64,000 nt of DNA from Bacteroidia bacterium (GCA_037045145.1 JBAOIA010000012.1:186001-250000); one strand, 5' to 3'; shown: positions 53,829-63,558, counted from the first letter of the stretch. Notes: generated by a model not told the origin, from the sequence alone. Made by a program: numbers and translations.

Positions 53829-53836
53829 CAAATATA
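53829..53836 (-). promoter_or_regulatory. TATATTTG -7 box upstream of plsY
   Basis: Exact TAnnTTTG on the minus strand, about 30 bases before the plsY ATG. No matching TTG. Confidence 0.35.
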
Positions 53837-53874
53837 TTCTTTCTGAAAATAATGAACCTTTGATGTCATGTCTT

Positions 53875-54942
53875 TCATCCGTCACGATGTGACGATGATG
53901 TATAATTGCGCCATTTTTCCAACAAATTCAGAAAATTCTCCGGCAGATCTGCTTCAAAAAATTTTCTCTCTCCATTTACTGGATGCATAAAACCGAGTGA
54001 CTGTGCATGTAGTGCCTGATAGGGCATCAGTTCAAAACAATTATGTATAAATGATTTATATTTATTTTCTGTTGTGCCTTTTAAAATCTTATCGCCACCA
54101 TATTCAAAATCACCAAACAAAGGATGACCAATATGTTGCATGTGTACTCGAATCTGATGTGTTCTCCCTGTTTCTAATTTAAGTTTTAACAAAGTAACAT
54201 ATCCAAACCGTTCTATAACCTCATAGTGCGTTTTTGCATACTTGCCATGACTGCCATCAGGAAATACATCCATAACTTTTCTGTTGATTTTATTCCTACC
54301 CACATGGCCTTCTATTTCGCCTTTATCTAGTTTTAAATCTCCCCATGCCAATGCAATATAGTTTCTGCTGATGGTGCGTTCATAAAACTGCAAAGCCAGA
54401 TAATTAAGTGTATCCTCATCTTTTGCAACTACCAGCAACCCCGATGTGTTTTTATCAATACGGTGTGCCATGCCTGGTTTAAAAACATCTTTTGGCAAAG
54501 CCTGACCTTTTAATTCAGGATAAAAATGCCCGGCCATTGCATTGGACAAAGTTCCGGTATAATTACCATAAGCAGGATGAACAACCATGCCAGCCGGTTT
54601 ATTTACTACTACAATATATTTGTCTTCATACACAATATTCAAAGGAATATCTTCGCATAACAATTCAATTTCACGAACCGGATAAGGTAATACAACTCTG
54701 ATTATATCTCCGGGTTTAACCTTATAATTTGCCTTTGTAGGTAGATTATTTACCAAAATACTTCCATTATCAATGGCTACCTGCAATCTGTTGCGTGTAA
54801 CATTTGCCATTCTAGAGGTAAGAAACTTATCTATTCTCACCTGCTCTTGCCCACTATCCACTATTATGCGGTGATGCTCAAAGAGTTCGTCCTGCTCCAG
54901 ATGCTCTGATGCATTTCCTTCTTGTTCTAATTCAGTTCTCAT
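53875..54942 (-). CDS. rluD: RluA-family 23S rRNA pseudouridine synthase, RluD-like
   Basis: A 355-residue pseudouridine synthase. An N-terminal S4 RNA-binding domain (VRIDKFLTSRMANVTRNRLQ) is followed by the catalytic domain with Asp163 in AHRIDKNTSGLLVVAK and the GRTHQIRVHMQHIGHPLFGD motif. RluD modifies helix 69 of 23S rRNA; the exact target here is inferred. A TAAATTTG box lies only six bases before the ATG. Confidence 0.92.
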   Translation of the reverse strand: MRTELEQEGNASEHLEQDELFEHHRIIVDSGQEQVRIDKFLTSRMANVTRNRLQVAIDNGSILVNNLPTKANYKVKPGDIIRVVLPYPVREIELLCEDIPLNIVYEDKYIVVVNKPAGMVVHPAYGNYTGTLSNAMAGHFYPELKGQALPKDVFKPGMAHRIDKNTSGLLVVAKDEDTLNYLALQFYERTISRNYIALAWGDLKLDKGEIEGHVGRNKINRKVMDVFPDGSHGKYAKTHYEVIERFGYVTLLKLKLETGRTHQIRVHMQHIGHPLFGDFEYGGDKILKGTTENKYKSFIHNCFELMPYQALHAQSLGFMHPVNGERKFFEADLPENFLNLLEKWRNYTSSSHRDG

Positions 54943-54948
54943 TCACTG

Positions 54949-54956
54949 CAAATTTA
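54949..54956 (-). promoter_or_regulatory. TAAATTTG -7 box close to the rluD start
   Basis: Exact TAnnTTTG on the minus strand, ending six bases before the ATG at 54942. A third example of the near-leaderless layout, after 48331 and 7877. Confidence 0.4.
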
Positions 54957-55235
54957 AAAAACATGTGCAAAAAGACTTTTTTTTCTTATTTCATTACATA
55001 ATTTTTTCATCAGAATTTTGTCATTACTTTTTTCCACAAAATCCTGTTTTTCAGAGGTATTGTCAAAGTTTTTGATTTAAAACAATTGCACTTATTCTTT
55101 TTACTTCTCATTGTTTATGAAAGATTAATTGAAAATATACTGCTTTTCATACAAATACCTTTTCATAGTGCTGTAACTGTTGCAGTGCAGTTGCGTTTCA
55201 CTATTCATAATTATTTTCAGGAGAACAATTAAACT

Positions 55236-56099
55236 ATGCGTCAGTTAAAAATTACAAAACAAGTTACCAACCGCGAGACCTATTCTTTAGACAAATACCT
55301 GAGTGAGATTGGTAAGTTGCCATTACTGACATCGGAAGAAGAAGTAAAGTATGCCAGAAAAATTAAAGAGGGCGACCAACATGCTTTAGAAATGTTGACA
55401 AAATCGAACCTTCGTTTTGTGGTTTCTGTTGCCAAACAATATCAGAATCAGGGTATAACACTTGGTGATTTGATAAATGAAGGTAATCTTGGTCTAATAA
55501 AAGCTGCTTATCGCTTTGATGAAACCCGTGGGTTTAAATTCATTTCGTATGCGGTTTGGTGGATTCGCCAAAGCATTTTACAAGCTATTTCCGAACAGGC
55601 ACGTATTGTCAGGCTTCCTGTAAATAAATTAGGTTTTATCAATAAGATAAATAAAACATACGCACAGCTTGAGCAAGATTTCGAAAGAGAACCTTCAAAC
55701 GAGGAAATTGCAAACGTACTTCATGCCAACATTGATGAAATAAACGATACCCTTCGTTCGGCAGGAAAACATATTTCTATGGATGCACCACTCTTGCAGG
55801 GAGAGGATGGCAATATGCTTGATTTAATTCCTACAGAAGATGGACAAAGCCCGGAAGTTTCATTGATGAGCGAATCACTTAAAAGAGAAATTGAACGTGC
55901 ACTAACAACCTTAACCCCCCGCGAAGCTGATGTCATCAGACTGTATTTTGGGCTAACACCCGAACCTGCAATGACTCTTGAAGAAATTGGAGAAAGATTT
56001 GAACTTACACGCGAAAGAGTACGGCAAATAAAAGAGAAAGCTATTCGCAGATTGAAACATACCTCCAGAAGTAAAATTCTGAAGGCTTATTTAGGATGA
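55236..56099 (+). CDS. rpoD: Primary RNA polymerase sigma factor (RpoD/SigA)
   Basis: The housekeeping sigma factor, 287 residues, without the long region 1.1 of E. coli, as in other Bacteroidota. Region 1.2 is SLDKYLSEIGKLPLLTSEEE; region 2 includes EGNLGLIKAAYRFDETRGFK and SYAVWWIRQSI; region 3 GFINKINKTYAQLEQDF; region 4 LEEIGERFELTRERVRQIKE. This protein should read the TAnnTTTG promoters seen in the window. Its own 290-bp upstream region has no clear box. Confidence 0.97.
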   Translation: MRQLKITKQVTNRETYSLDKYLSEIGKLPLLTSEEEVKYARKIKEGDQHALEMLTKSNLRFVVSVAKQYQNQGITLGDLINEGNLGLIKAAYRFDETRGFKFISYAVWWIRQSILQAISEQARIVRLPVNKLGFINKINKTYAQLEQDFEREPSNEEIANVLHANIDEINDTLRSAGKHISMDAPLLQGEDGNMLDLIPTEDGQSPEVSLMSESLKREIERALTTLTPREADVIRLYFGLTPEPAMTLEEIGERFELTRERVRQIKEKAIRRLKHTSRSKILKAYLG

Positions 56100-56123
56100 T
56101 TTTTTCATTGTATATGGTTAATG

Positions 56124-56154
56124 ACGGTATTCTTTAATTAGGGTACCGTTTTTT
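56124..56154 (+). terminator. Rho-independent terminator after rpoD
   Basis: ACGGTATTC (56124-56132) pairs with GGGTACCGT (56141-56149), including two G-T pairs, over an 8-base loop, followed by a T-run. Confidence 0.75.
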
Positions 56155-56214
56155 GTTTTATGATTTTATTTATTTTGGCTGCGAAAAAATTAATCAATCT
56201 AACACAAAGAAATT

Positions 56215-56931
56215 ATGGCCTACGAATTTTACGATGCAACAATTATTGATATAATTGATGAGAACGATGTAGTAAAACGCTATTTTATAAAAGTACCCGA
56301 TGAGCGTCCATTTAGTTTTAAAGCCGGACAGTTTGTGATGGTTGATTTACCTATTGACTCTAAATATACCAACAGAAGCTATTCAATAGCCTCTGCCCCT
56401 ACTACCGACAATATTTTTGAACTTTGTATAGTACTAAATCCAAAAGGTATGGGAACCCCCTATATGTGGGAGAATTACAAAGTAGGAACCACCATTAAAC
56501 TTTCCAGAGTATTAGGTAAATTTCAGATTCCTGAACCTATTGATACAGATTTATGTTTTATATGTACAGGCACAGGAATTGCGCCATTACGTTCGCAGGT
56601 AATTGACATCCTTAATCGTAAAATTCCACATAAAAACTTATACATGGTTTTTGGAAATCGCTGGACAAAAGACATACTCTACCGGCAGGAAATGGAACAG
56701 CTGGAAAAAGATTATCCTCAGTTTAAGTTCATCCCTGTTTTATCACGGGAAAACGAAGGATGGACCGGGCGCAAAGGATATGTGCATCAGATATATGAGG
56801 AAATTTTTGCTGATAAACGCCCTGCAAAGTTTTTTATCTGCGGCTGGGCCGATATGCTAAAAGAAGCTCGTCAGCGCTTGGAGGCCATGGGATATGATAA
56901 GAAAGCCATTAAGTTTGAGTCGTACGACTAA
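56215..56931 (+). CDS. Ferredoxin--NADP reductase
   Basis: FAD-dependent reductase of 238 residues exchanging electrons between NADPH and ferredoxin or flavodoxin. The FAD motif is YTNRSYSIASAP and the NADP-binding motif FICTGTGIAPLRSQV. MVFGNRWTKDILYRQEME and FICGWADMLKEAR fit the compact bacterial FNR group. It stands alone after the rpoD terminator. Confidence 0.92.
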   Translation: MAYEFYDATIIDIIDENDVVKRYFIKVPDERPFSFKAGQFVMVDLPIDSKYTNRSYSIASAPTTDNIFELCIVLNPKGMGTPYMWENYKVGTTIKLSRVLGKFQIPEPIDTDLCFICTGTGIAPLRSQVIDILNRKIPHKNLYMVFGNRWTKDILYRQEMEQLEKDYPQFKFIPVLSRENEGWTGRKGYVHQIYEEIFADKRPAKFFICGWADMLKEARQRLEAMGYDKKAIKFESYD

Positions 56932-57011
56932 GTCACATTTTCTTCACTTTCATTTTTGATTCATAAGCGACCGTATATTTTAGCCCGAGTTAGCTGTTTA
57001 ATCAATTTTTT

Positions 57012-57019
57012 TAAATTTG
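57012..57019 (+). promoter_or_regulatory. TAAATTTG -7 box upstream of the PPIase operon
   Basis: Exact TAnnTTTG, 22 bases before the ATG at 57042. TTA at 56990-56992 gives a partial TTG match at 19 bp. Confidence 0.45.
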
Positions 57020-57041
57020 CACCTCCTTAAATTTCAAGACA

Positions 57042-59057
57042 ATGAAAAATTTTAATGCATTGGGAATTATTTTAATTTCCTGCTTGTTCACAAATGCCTA
57101 TGCACAAAAGAAAACAAACAGTGCTGTGGCAAAACCAACAAAAGCTGTAATTGCCACAACAACGGCAGTAACCAACGATCCTGTTTTAGTTAATGTTGCC
57201 GGACAAAACATCACCCGCTCCGAATTCGAAAGGGTTTATTACAAAAACAACAATAAAGGTACAGCAAACGATGAAAAATCCATCAGAGATTATATGGAGC
57301 TTTTTATCAACTATAAACTTAAAGTTAAAGAAGCCGAATCGCTGAAAATGGATACTTCGGCAGCTTTTAAAGATGAACTAACAGGCTATCGTAAACAATT
57401 GGCTCAACCCTATCTCACCGACAAGGATGTGAATGACAACTTAGTTAAAGAGGCATATAACCGACTGCAAAACGATGTTAGAGCAAGCCATATCCTGATA
57501 AAACTAAGCAGTGATGCCCTACCCAAAGATACTTTGGCTGCTTACAACAGAATCATGAAAATCAGAGAAAAAATTGTAAAAGGTGCAGACTTTGAAAAGA
57601 TGGCTCGTGATAGTTCTGAAGATCCATCGGCAAAAGAAAATGGTGGAGACCTTGGTTATTTTACTGGCTTGCAAATGGTTTATCCATTTGAAACTGCTGC
57701 CTACAATACCAAGCCCGGTCAGGTATCAATGCCGGTAAGAACCCGTTTCGGTTATCATATCATTAAGGTAAGTGACATTCGTCCTGCAGTTGGCGAAATA
57801 CACACTGCGCATATCATGATTAAAGTTAACAAAACTGATAATGACTCTTTACAAAAAGAAGCTAAACGTAAGATAGATGAAATATATGCCAAGTTCAAGG
57901 CAGGTGAAAAATTTGATGATTTGGCAAAACAATATTCTGATGACAAAGGCTCTGCCGTAAATGGCGGTGTACTACCTTGGTTCGGAACAGGTAAAATGGT
58001 ACCGGAATACGAAAAGGCATCTTTTGCATTGTTGAAAGACAATGATGTTTCGGCACCTGTAAAATCTGCTTATGGATGGCATATCATAAAACGTATAGAA
58101 AAACGTGGTATAGCATCATTCGATGAAAAGAAAAATGAATTGAAGAATCAGATTATGCGCGACAGCCGTAACGAAATGGGCAGAGCTTCTTTAGTTGCTA
58201 AAATCAAGAAGGAAAACAACTTTAAAGAATTTGTTGCCAACAAAGAAGATTATATTAAATCGCTTGACACTACACTTGCCGATGGAACATATAACGACTC
58301 TTCAGCATTGAAAAAAACAAAACCTTTGTTTAACCTGGCAGGTAAAGAATATACGGAATTTGATTTTGCAGCATACCTTGCAAAGCATCAAACAAAAAGA
58401 AAAGACATCACCTCTCAGGCAATAGCATATTCGCAGTATGAGAACTTTGTGACCGATGCTTGCATTGCACTTGAAGAATCGCAGTTAGATAGAAAATATC
58501 CAGACTTTAAAGCATTGATGGATGAATACAGAGATGGTATTTTATTATTCGACCTTACAGACAAAATGGTTTGGAGTAAAGCAGTGAAAGACACCACAGG
58601 ATTAGAGCAGTTTTATGAGAAAAACAAAAACAATTACATGTGGGGTGAGCGTTTAGACGCTGTAATTTACACTTGTAAAGATGCTGCTGTTGCAAAAGAG
58701 GCAAGAAAAATGATTAAAAAGAAAAAATCCGACAGTGAAATTGCAGCAACTTTAAACAAAGATTCATCTTTGAATATAAACATTAAAGACAGTAAATACG
58801 CTAAAGGTGATAATGAAATTATTGACAAACTTGAATGGAAGACGGGGTTATCTGCTGATATGAATAATAACAATCAGGTGGTTTTTGTAGATGTAAAATC
58901 TATACTTGCAGCACAACCTAAAAAATTAGACGAAGCACGCGGATTGATTACTGCCGACTATCAGAATTTTCTTGAAAAATCATGGATCACTGAATTGCGT
59001 AAAAAATACAGCTATTCAGTAAACGAAGATGTTTTAAAATCTATGTTTGCCAAGTAA
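57042..59057 (+). CDS. Periplasmic peptidyl-prolyl isomerase with two parvulin domains
   Basis: A 671-residue SurA/PpiD-like chaperone. A signal peptide (FNALGIILISCLFTNAYAQK) is followed by an N-terminal helical chaperone region. Parvulin domain 1 has RASHILIKLSSDAL and GGDLGYFTGLQMVYPFETAA; domain 2 has HTAHIMIKVNKTDN and GGVLPWFGTGKMVPEYEKAS. A long C-terminal helical part follows. First of three adjacent isomerase genes, it probably folds outer-membrane proteins, including T9SS parts or cargo. That role is inferred. Confidence 0.93.
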   Translation: MKNFNALGIILISCLFTNAYAQKKTNSAVAKPTKAVIATTTAVTNDPVLVNVAGQNITRSEFERVYYKNNNKGTANDEKSIRDYMELFINYKLKVKEAESLKMDTSAAFKDELTGYRKQLAQPYLTDKDVNDNLVKEAYNRLQNDVRASHILIKLSSDALPKDTLAAYNRIMKIREKIVKGADFEKMARDSSEDPSAKENGGDLGYFTGLQMVYPFETAAYNTKPGQVSMPVRTRFGYHIIKVSDIRPAVGEIHTAHIMIKVNKTDNDSLQKEAKRKIDEIYAKFKAGEKFDDLAKQYSDDKGSAVNGGVLPWFGTGKMVPEYEKASFALLKDNDVSAPVKSAYGWHIIKRIEKRGIASFDEKKNELKNQIMRDSRNEMGRASLVAKIKKENNFKEFVANKEDYIKSLDTTLADGTYNDSSALKKTKPLFNLAGKEYTEFDFAAYLAKHQTKRKDITSQAIAYSQYENFVTDACIALEESQLDRKYPDFKALMDEYRDGILLFDLTDKMVWSKAVKDTTGLEQFYEKNKNNYMWGERLDAVIYTCKDAAVAKEARKMIKKKKSDSEIAATLNKDSSLNINIKDSKYAKGDNEIIDKLEWKTGLSADMNNNNQVVFVDVKSILAAQPKKLDEARGLITADYQNFLEKSWITELRKKYSYSVNEDVLKSMFAK

Positions 59058-59068
59058 GAAAAAGTATA

Positions 59069-59956
59069 TTGAAAAAACAACACATAACATTTAATGGTTC
59101 CGGCTTGCTTTTAGCATTTGCCGGAACTGTTTTTTTAATGAGTTGTAACAATCTGCCGGTAAACTTCAAAAAGGATAAGAATAAAAATGCCATTGCCCGC
59201 GTTTATGATAAGTATTTATATTCACACGATATTAAAGATCTTGTTCCTAAAGATGCCACGCCACAAGACAGTTCAATGATTGTAAAAAGTTTTATTGACG
59301 ATTGGATAAAACAAAATATTGTATTGCATCAGGCAGAAAGTAATCTACTTGAAGAACACAAAAATGTAGAGCGGCAGTTGCAGGAATATCGTAATTCCTT
59401 AATCACTTTTGCCTACGAGCAAGAGTTGGTTCGTCAGCGACTTGACACAACAGTTACAGAACAGGAAATTGAACAATACTACAATGATAATAAGCAAAAC
59501 TTTTTATTGAAAAGTAATATTGTAAAAGCCACATTTATAAAAGCAGCTAAAAAAACTCCAAAGATTGATAAACTTAAAACATGGTTTAACTCATCAAAAG
59601 AAAAAGACAGGCAACTTCTTGAAGAGTTTTGTTTTCAATATGCTATTGACTACTCTCTAAACGACAACGATTGGATGCAATTTGACGACTTATTAAAAAG
59701 AGTACCGATTAAAACTTATGACAAAGAAGAGTTTTTACGTAACAACAGAAATATTGAAACTGCTGATTCAGTAAACATTTATCTTATAAAAATTACCGAT
59801 TTTAAAACTAATGAAAGTGTTTCACCACTTGACTTTGTAAAAGACAATATAAAGAACCTGATTATAAACAAAAGAAAACTTGCTCTGATAGAGCAAATGC
59901 AGAAATCTGCATTTGATCAAGCACTTAAAAATAATGACTTTGAAATATATAAATAG
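59069..59956 (+). CDS. Lipoprotein related to SurA/PPIase chaperones
   Basis: A 295-residue predicted lipoprotein (lipobox FLMSCNN near residue 26). The chaperone-like helical core has DDWIKQNIVLHQAESNLLEE and TVTEQEIEQYYNDNKQNFLL, as in SurA N-terminal domains, but no clear parvulin active site is seen, so it may be a non-catalytic chaperone. The start is TTG at 59069, 11 bases after the previous stop. The end overlaps the next start by 23 bases. Confidence 0.82.
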   Translation: MKKQHITFNGSGLLLAFAGTVFLMSCNNLPVNFKKDKNKNAIARVYDKYLYSHDIKDLVPKDATPQDSSMIVKSFIDDWIKQNIVLHQAESNLLEEHKNVERQLQEYRNSLITFAYEQELVRQRLDTTVTEQEIEQYYNDNKQNFLLKSNIVKATFIKAAKKTPKIDKLKTWFNSSKEKDRQLLEEFCFQYAIDYSLNDNDWMQFDDLLKRVPIKTYDKEEFLRNNRNIETADSVNIYLIKITDFKTNESVSPLDFVKDNIKNLIINKRKLALIEQMQKSAFDQALKNNDFEIYK

Positions 59957-61292
59957 AACCGTTCTTCTCTTCATGGTATTCATTATACCCTCGCAGTTGT
60001 ATTCTCAAAAATCCGATACTGTCATAGATCAGATAATCGGTATTGTTGGAAATAAAATCATTCTGCAATCCGACCTTGAGGCTCAATACCAACAGTATCT
60101 TGCGCAAGGACATTACAAAGATGAGGCTGCAAAATGTGATGTACTCGATCAGTTGCTGCTTACCAAATTACTTATTCACTATGCAAATATTGACAGTGTT
60201 ACAGTGAGTGATGCGCAGGTTGAAGGCGAAATTGAAAAGCGAATTGCCTATTTTACAGAACAATTTAACGGCTCAACAGAAAAACTGGAAGAGTACTATC
60301 AGAAGTCTGTTCCTGAAATTAAAGACGAATTTCGTCCTTTAGTAAAAGAACAATTGCTGGCTCAAACCATGCAACAAAAAATAATAGGAAAAGCATCTGC
60401 ATCACCTGCTGATGTAAAAGCATACTTCAATTCCATACCCAAAGACAGCCTGCCTTACATTAACTCCGAATTGGAATACGGAGAAATTGCATTTAAGATT
60501 GCTGTCTCCGATGAAGAAAAAAGTAAAGTTAAAACAAGGCTTGAAGATATAAGAACCCGTTTGTTAAAAGGAGAGGATTTTGCAACACTTGCAATTCTTT
60601 ATTCGCAGGATGCAGGCTCTGCAAAGAATGGCGGAGAATTGGGTTATGTGCCCAGAGGGCAGTTTGTTCCGGAGTTTGAAGCTGTGGCCTATAAATTGAA
60701 AAAAGGTGAAATTTCACCAATCATTGAAACAAAATTTGGCTATCACGTGGTACAATTAATTGATCGCAGAGGAGAAACAATCAATGTACGTCACATATTA
60801 CTGAAACCAGAAGTTAGTAATAGTGATTTGTTAGCTACAAAAGCTAAGGCAGATAGTATTGCTTTTGACATCAGAAGTGGTAAAATGAAATTTGAAGATG
60901 CAGCAATACAATTCTCAGATGCAGAAGATTCAAAAAACAATGGCGGCAATGTGGTTAACCCGGCAACAGGTAATACCCGTTTTGAAGCCAATCAGGTAGA
61001 TGCCATGGTGTTTTTTCAGCTTGACAAACTAAAAGAAGGCGAAGTAAGCAACCCTGCATTAATCACATCACGCGATGGAGCACAGTATTATAAAATATTT
61101 CTGCTTAAAAAACGCACACAACCACACGTTGCTAATCTTACAGACGACTATCAACGTATTCAGCAGGCTGCATTAAGCCATAAACAAGCTAAGTTGATGG
61201 ATGACTGGATAGTGAGAAAGCGGAAATCAACCTACGTAAGAATTGACCCTGAATTCAGTCATTGCGAAGAAATAAAAAAATGGTCTAACTAA
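59934..61292 (+). CDS. SurA-like peptidyl-prolyl isomerase
   Basis: A 452-residue periplasmic chaperone. The signal peptide (MTLKYINRTVLLFMVFIIPS) opens at the ATG at 59934, preferred to an upstream TTG at 59913. The SurA N-domain includes DQIIGIVGNKIILQSDLEAQ. Two parvulin domains follow: GGELGYVPRGQFVPEFEAVA with FGYHVVQLIDRRGETINVRH, and the less conserved SDAEDSKNNGGNVVNPATGN. It completes the isomerase trio and is 18 bases before moxR. Confidence 0.92.
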   Translation: MTLKYINRTVLLFMVFIIPSQLYSQKSDTVIDQIIGIVGNKIILQSDLEAQYQQYLAQGHYKDEAAKCDVLDQLLLTKLLIHYANIDSVTVSDAQVEGEIEKRIAYFTEQFNGSTEKLEEYYQKSVPEIKDEFRPLVKEQLLAQTMQQKIIGKASASPADVKAYFNSIPKDSLPYINSELEYGEIAFKIAVSDEEKSKVKTRLEDIRTRLLKGEDFATLAILYSQDAGSAKNGGELGYVPRGQFVPEFEAVAYKLKKGEISPIIETKFGYHVVQLIDRRGETINVRHILLKPEVSNSDLLATKAKADSIAFDIRSGKMKFEDAAIQFSDAEDSKNNGGNVVNPATGNTRFEANQVDAMVFFQLDKLKEGEVSNPALITSRDGAQYYKIFLLKKRTQPHVANLTDDYQRIQQAALSHKQAKLMDDWIVRKRKSTYVRIDPEFSHCEEIKKWSN

Positions 61293-61310
61293 CACAAAAA
61301 ATAATTCAAA

Positions 61311-62279
61311 ATGAATCAACACTATACTTCAGATGTTGAAGCAATAAAAGGTTTAGTCAACAGTTATCAGAAACTCCGAACAGAGATTGGAAAAGTAATT
61401 GTCGGTCAGGATGAGGTGGTACGCGATGTGCTTATTTCTATTTTCAGCAAAGGACATTGCCTTCTTGTTGGTGTTCCCGGACTAGCAAAAACGCTGTTAG
61501 TAAACACTATATCACAGGCATTAGGCCTTTCATTCAGCCGCATTCAGTTTACACCCGACTTAATGCCAAGTGACATTACAGGTATAGAAATATTAGACGA
61601 AAACAGACACTTTAAATTTATCAAAGGTCCTGTATTTGCCAATATAATTCTTGCCGATGAGATTAACCGTACCCCTCCAAAAACGCAGGCTGCACTTCTT
61701 GAGGCAATGCAGGAAAGGTCTGTAACCGTTTCCGGAAAACGTTATGAATTGCCTAATCCGTTTTTTGTATTGGCAACACAAAATCCCATCGAGCAGGAAG
61801 GCACCTATCCCCTTCCTGAAGCACAGCTCGACCGATTTATGTTTAATGTTTTTCTGGATTATCCTTCATTTGAAGAAGAAGTTCTGGTTGTAAAAAACAC
61901 TACCGGTGATAAAATTGGCAAAGTGGAAAAAGTACTGGAAGAAAATGAAATTATTTTTTTTCAGGAACTTATCCGCAAAATCCCTGTCCCCGACAATGTG
62001 TTGCATTATGCAGTAGGTTTAACCGCCAAAACACGTCCGGGTTCGGAAAACAAATCTGCTATGATTAATGACTATGTTGCATGGGGAGCAGGTCCGCGTG
62101 CATCACAGTTTTTAGTAATAGGTGCTAAATGTCATGCAGCTATCAACGGTAAATTTTCTCCTGATATAGAAGATGTAAAAGCTGTTGCTGTTCCAATACT
62201 ACGCCATCGTTTAGTTCGCAATTATAAGGCCGAAGCCGATGGTGTTTCTGTTGAGAAGATAATAGACAGTATCCTTTAG
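61311..62279 (+). CDS. MoxR-family AAA ATPase
   Basis: A 322-residue AAA+ chaperone-like ATPase. Walker A GVPGLAKTLLVNT is near 54-66; Walker B and following residues are IILADEINRTPPKTQAALLE; sensor 1 is ATQNPIEQEGTYPLPEAQLD. MoxR proteins usually activate a nearby VWA-domain partner, but no VWA gene follows in the window. It is last in the isomerase run, a known Bacteroidota arrangement. Confidence 0.95.
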   Translation: MNQHYTSDVEAIKGLVNSYQKLRTEIGKVIVGQDEVVRDVLISIFSKGHCLLVGVPGLAKTLLVNTISQALGLSFSRIQFTPDLMPSDITGIEILDENRHFKFIKGPVFANIILADEINRTPPKTQAALLEAMQERSVTVSGKRYELPNPFFVLATQNPIEQEGTYPLPEAQLDRFMFNVFLDYPSFEEEVLVVKNTTGDKIGKVEKVLEENEIIFFQELIRKIPVPDNVLHYAVGLTAKTRPGSENKSAMINDYVAWGAGPRASQFLVIGAKCHAAINGKFSPDIEDVKAVAVPILRHRLVRNYKAEADGVSVEKIIDSIL

Positions 62280-62355
62280 TTTTTATTTGTCAACCGCTTC
62301 TTCCGATTTTATTTTCTTCTGAAAGCATCAAATATTAAGGGCTAATTTATTTCAA

Positions 62356-62377
62356 TTATCACCATGAATGGTGATAA
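62356..62377. promoter_or_regulatory. 22-bp perfect inverted repeat upstream of a lipoprotein gene
   Basis: TTATCACCAT, GA, ATGGTGATAA: 10-bp arms with a 2-base centre, 50 bases before the ATG at 62428. There is no T-run after it, so it looks more like an operator than a terminator. Confidence 0.5.
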
Positions 62378-62427
62378 CTGATTGTTTCAAATATTATTAG
62401 TTTTACATGCTACTAAACTAATAAAAG

Positions 62428-63558
62428 ATGAGAACATTAAAATTGATAGGATACGGATTACTCATTACTATTTTTACATCTTGCGGCAGTGGTGAATCTT
62501 CCGTACAAGAAGCCGATGAAGGAAATGAATCAGGCACAACAACACATGCCTCAGGAAGAGGCTCCTCTGATAAAAATAACAATTGGGAAAAACTAATTGC
62601 ATATGAGTTACGCGATGCCAATGGAAATTTGCAATCTACCATACCAATGCCATCAACTTGGAAAATTAATAACTCAAGGCAAAATGGAGAACCCACCATT
62701 ACAGGCCCCGGAGGAATTATGGTAAAGGACTATCCATTGCAGATGTTCAATTACCCATTTGATCAAAACACACAGTATATTTATAATCAAAGCGGGCAGC
62801 AGGTCAGAGATTTTCCGGGAGTTGAACAATTCATTCAACAAGATTTAGTTCCGGTGTGCCGCAATCAGGGACTTACGTTTATAAAATATTATGAGTTGCC
62901 CGAAATAACAAGAATTGATAAGTGGTATAGCGACCAATTATATCAGGCAATGCCAATGGATAAAAAAACTTTTGCAATTGGCACAGATTGGCAAACTTCT
63001 GATGGTAACCCGTATTTTTTGTTGTTGCATTTCTCTATTAGCACTACAGAACAGCTTCGCATGTGGAGTTATTATGCTTCAGGGTTAGAAGCCGATAAAG
63101 ACATTTTTGAAAAGGCCAAAAAACAGCTTTTATTTTCATTGGCCAATACCCGTTTCGAACTCGAACCCATTATGGCTTACAACAGATCGGAGGCAGAAAA
63201 AGCCGGTAGAAGTTGGGCACAGTTTAATGCAAGGATGGCACAAAATCAGGCAAATTTTGAAGCCTCACAGCGTGCACATATTAATAAAACCAATGCTATA
63301 AACGATGCCATTATGAGTGGTTGGCGTGAAAGAAATGCTGCATCGGACAGAATGCAGGAACGAACCATTGATGGAATTTATGAAAGAACAAATGTCGTGG
63401 ATGAAAGCGGACAGAAGTATAAAGTTGAAAGCGGTTACAATCAATATTGGATGAATAACGATGGCGAATATATCAGTACCGATAAAGTTGATTACAATCC
63501 TAACCTTGACGACAACATGAATAATCAAAAATGGCAGGAGTTAAAAGAAATAAAATAG
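62428..63558 (+). CDS. Lipoprotein of unknown function
   Basis: A 376-residue predicted lipoprotein; the lipobox is FTSC, Cys19, after MRTLKLIGYGLLITI. A Gly/Ser-rich linker (to about 50) precedes a globular region (WEKLIAYELRDANGNLQSTI) and a C-terminal part rich in Asn, Gln and Arg with helical QFNARMAQNQANFEASQRAH. No family recognised. Preceded by a 22-bp palindrome that may regulate it. Confidence 0.78.
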   Translation: MRTLKLIGYGLLITIFTSCGSGESSVQEADEGNESGTTTHASGRGSSDKNNNWEKLIAYELRDANGNLQSTIPMPSTWKINNSRQNGEPTITGPGGIMVKDYPLQMFNYPFDQNTQYIYNQSGQQVRDFPGVEQFIQQDLVPVCRNQGLTFIKYYELPEITRIDKWYSDQLYQAMPMDKKTFAIGTDWQTSDGNPYFLLLHFSISTTEQLRMWSYYASGLEADKDIFEKAKKQLLFSLANTRFELEPIMAYNRSEAEKAGRSWAQFNARMAQNQANFEASQRAHINKTNAINDAIMSGWRERNAASDRMQERTIDGIYERTNVVDESGQKYKVESGYNQYWMNNDGEYISTDKVDYNPNLDDNMNNQKWQELKEIK

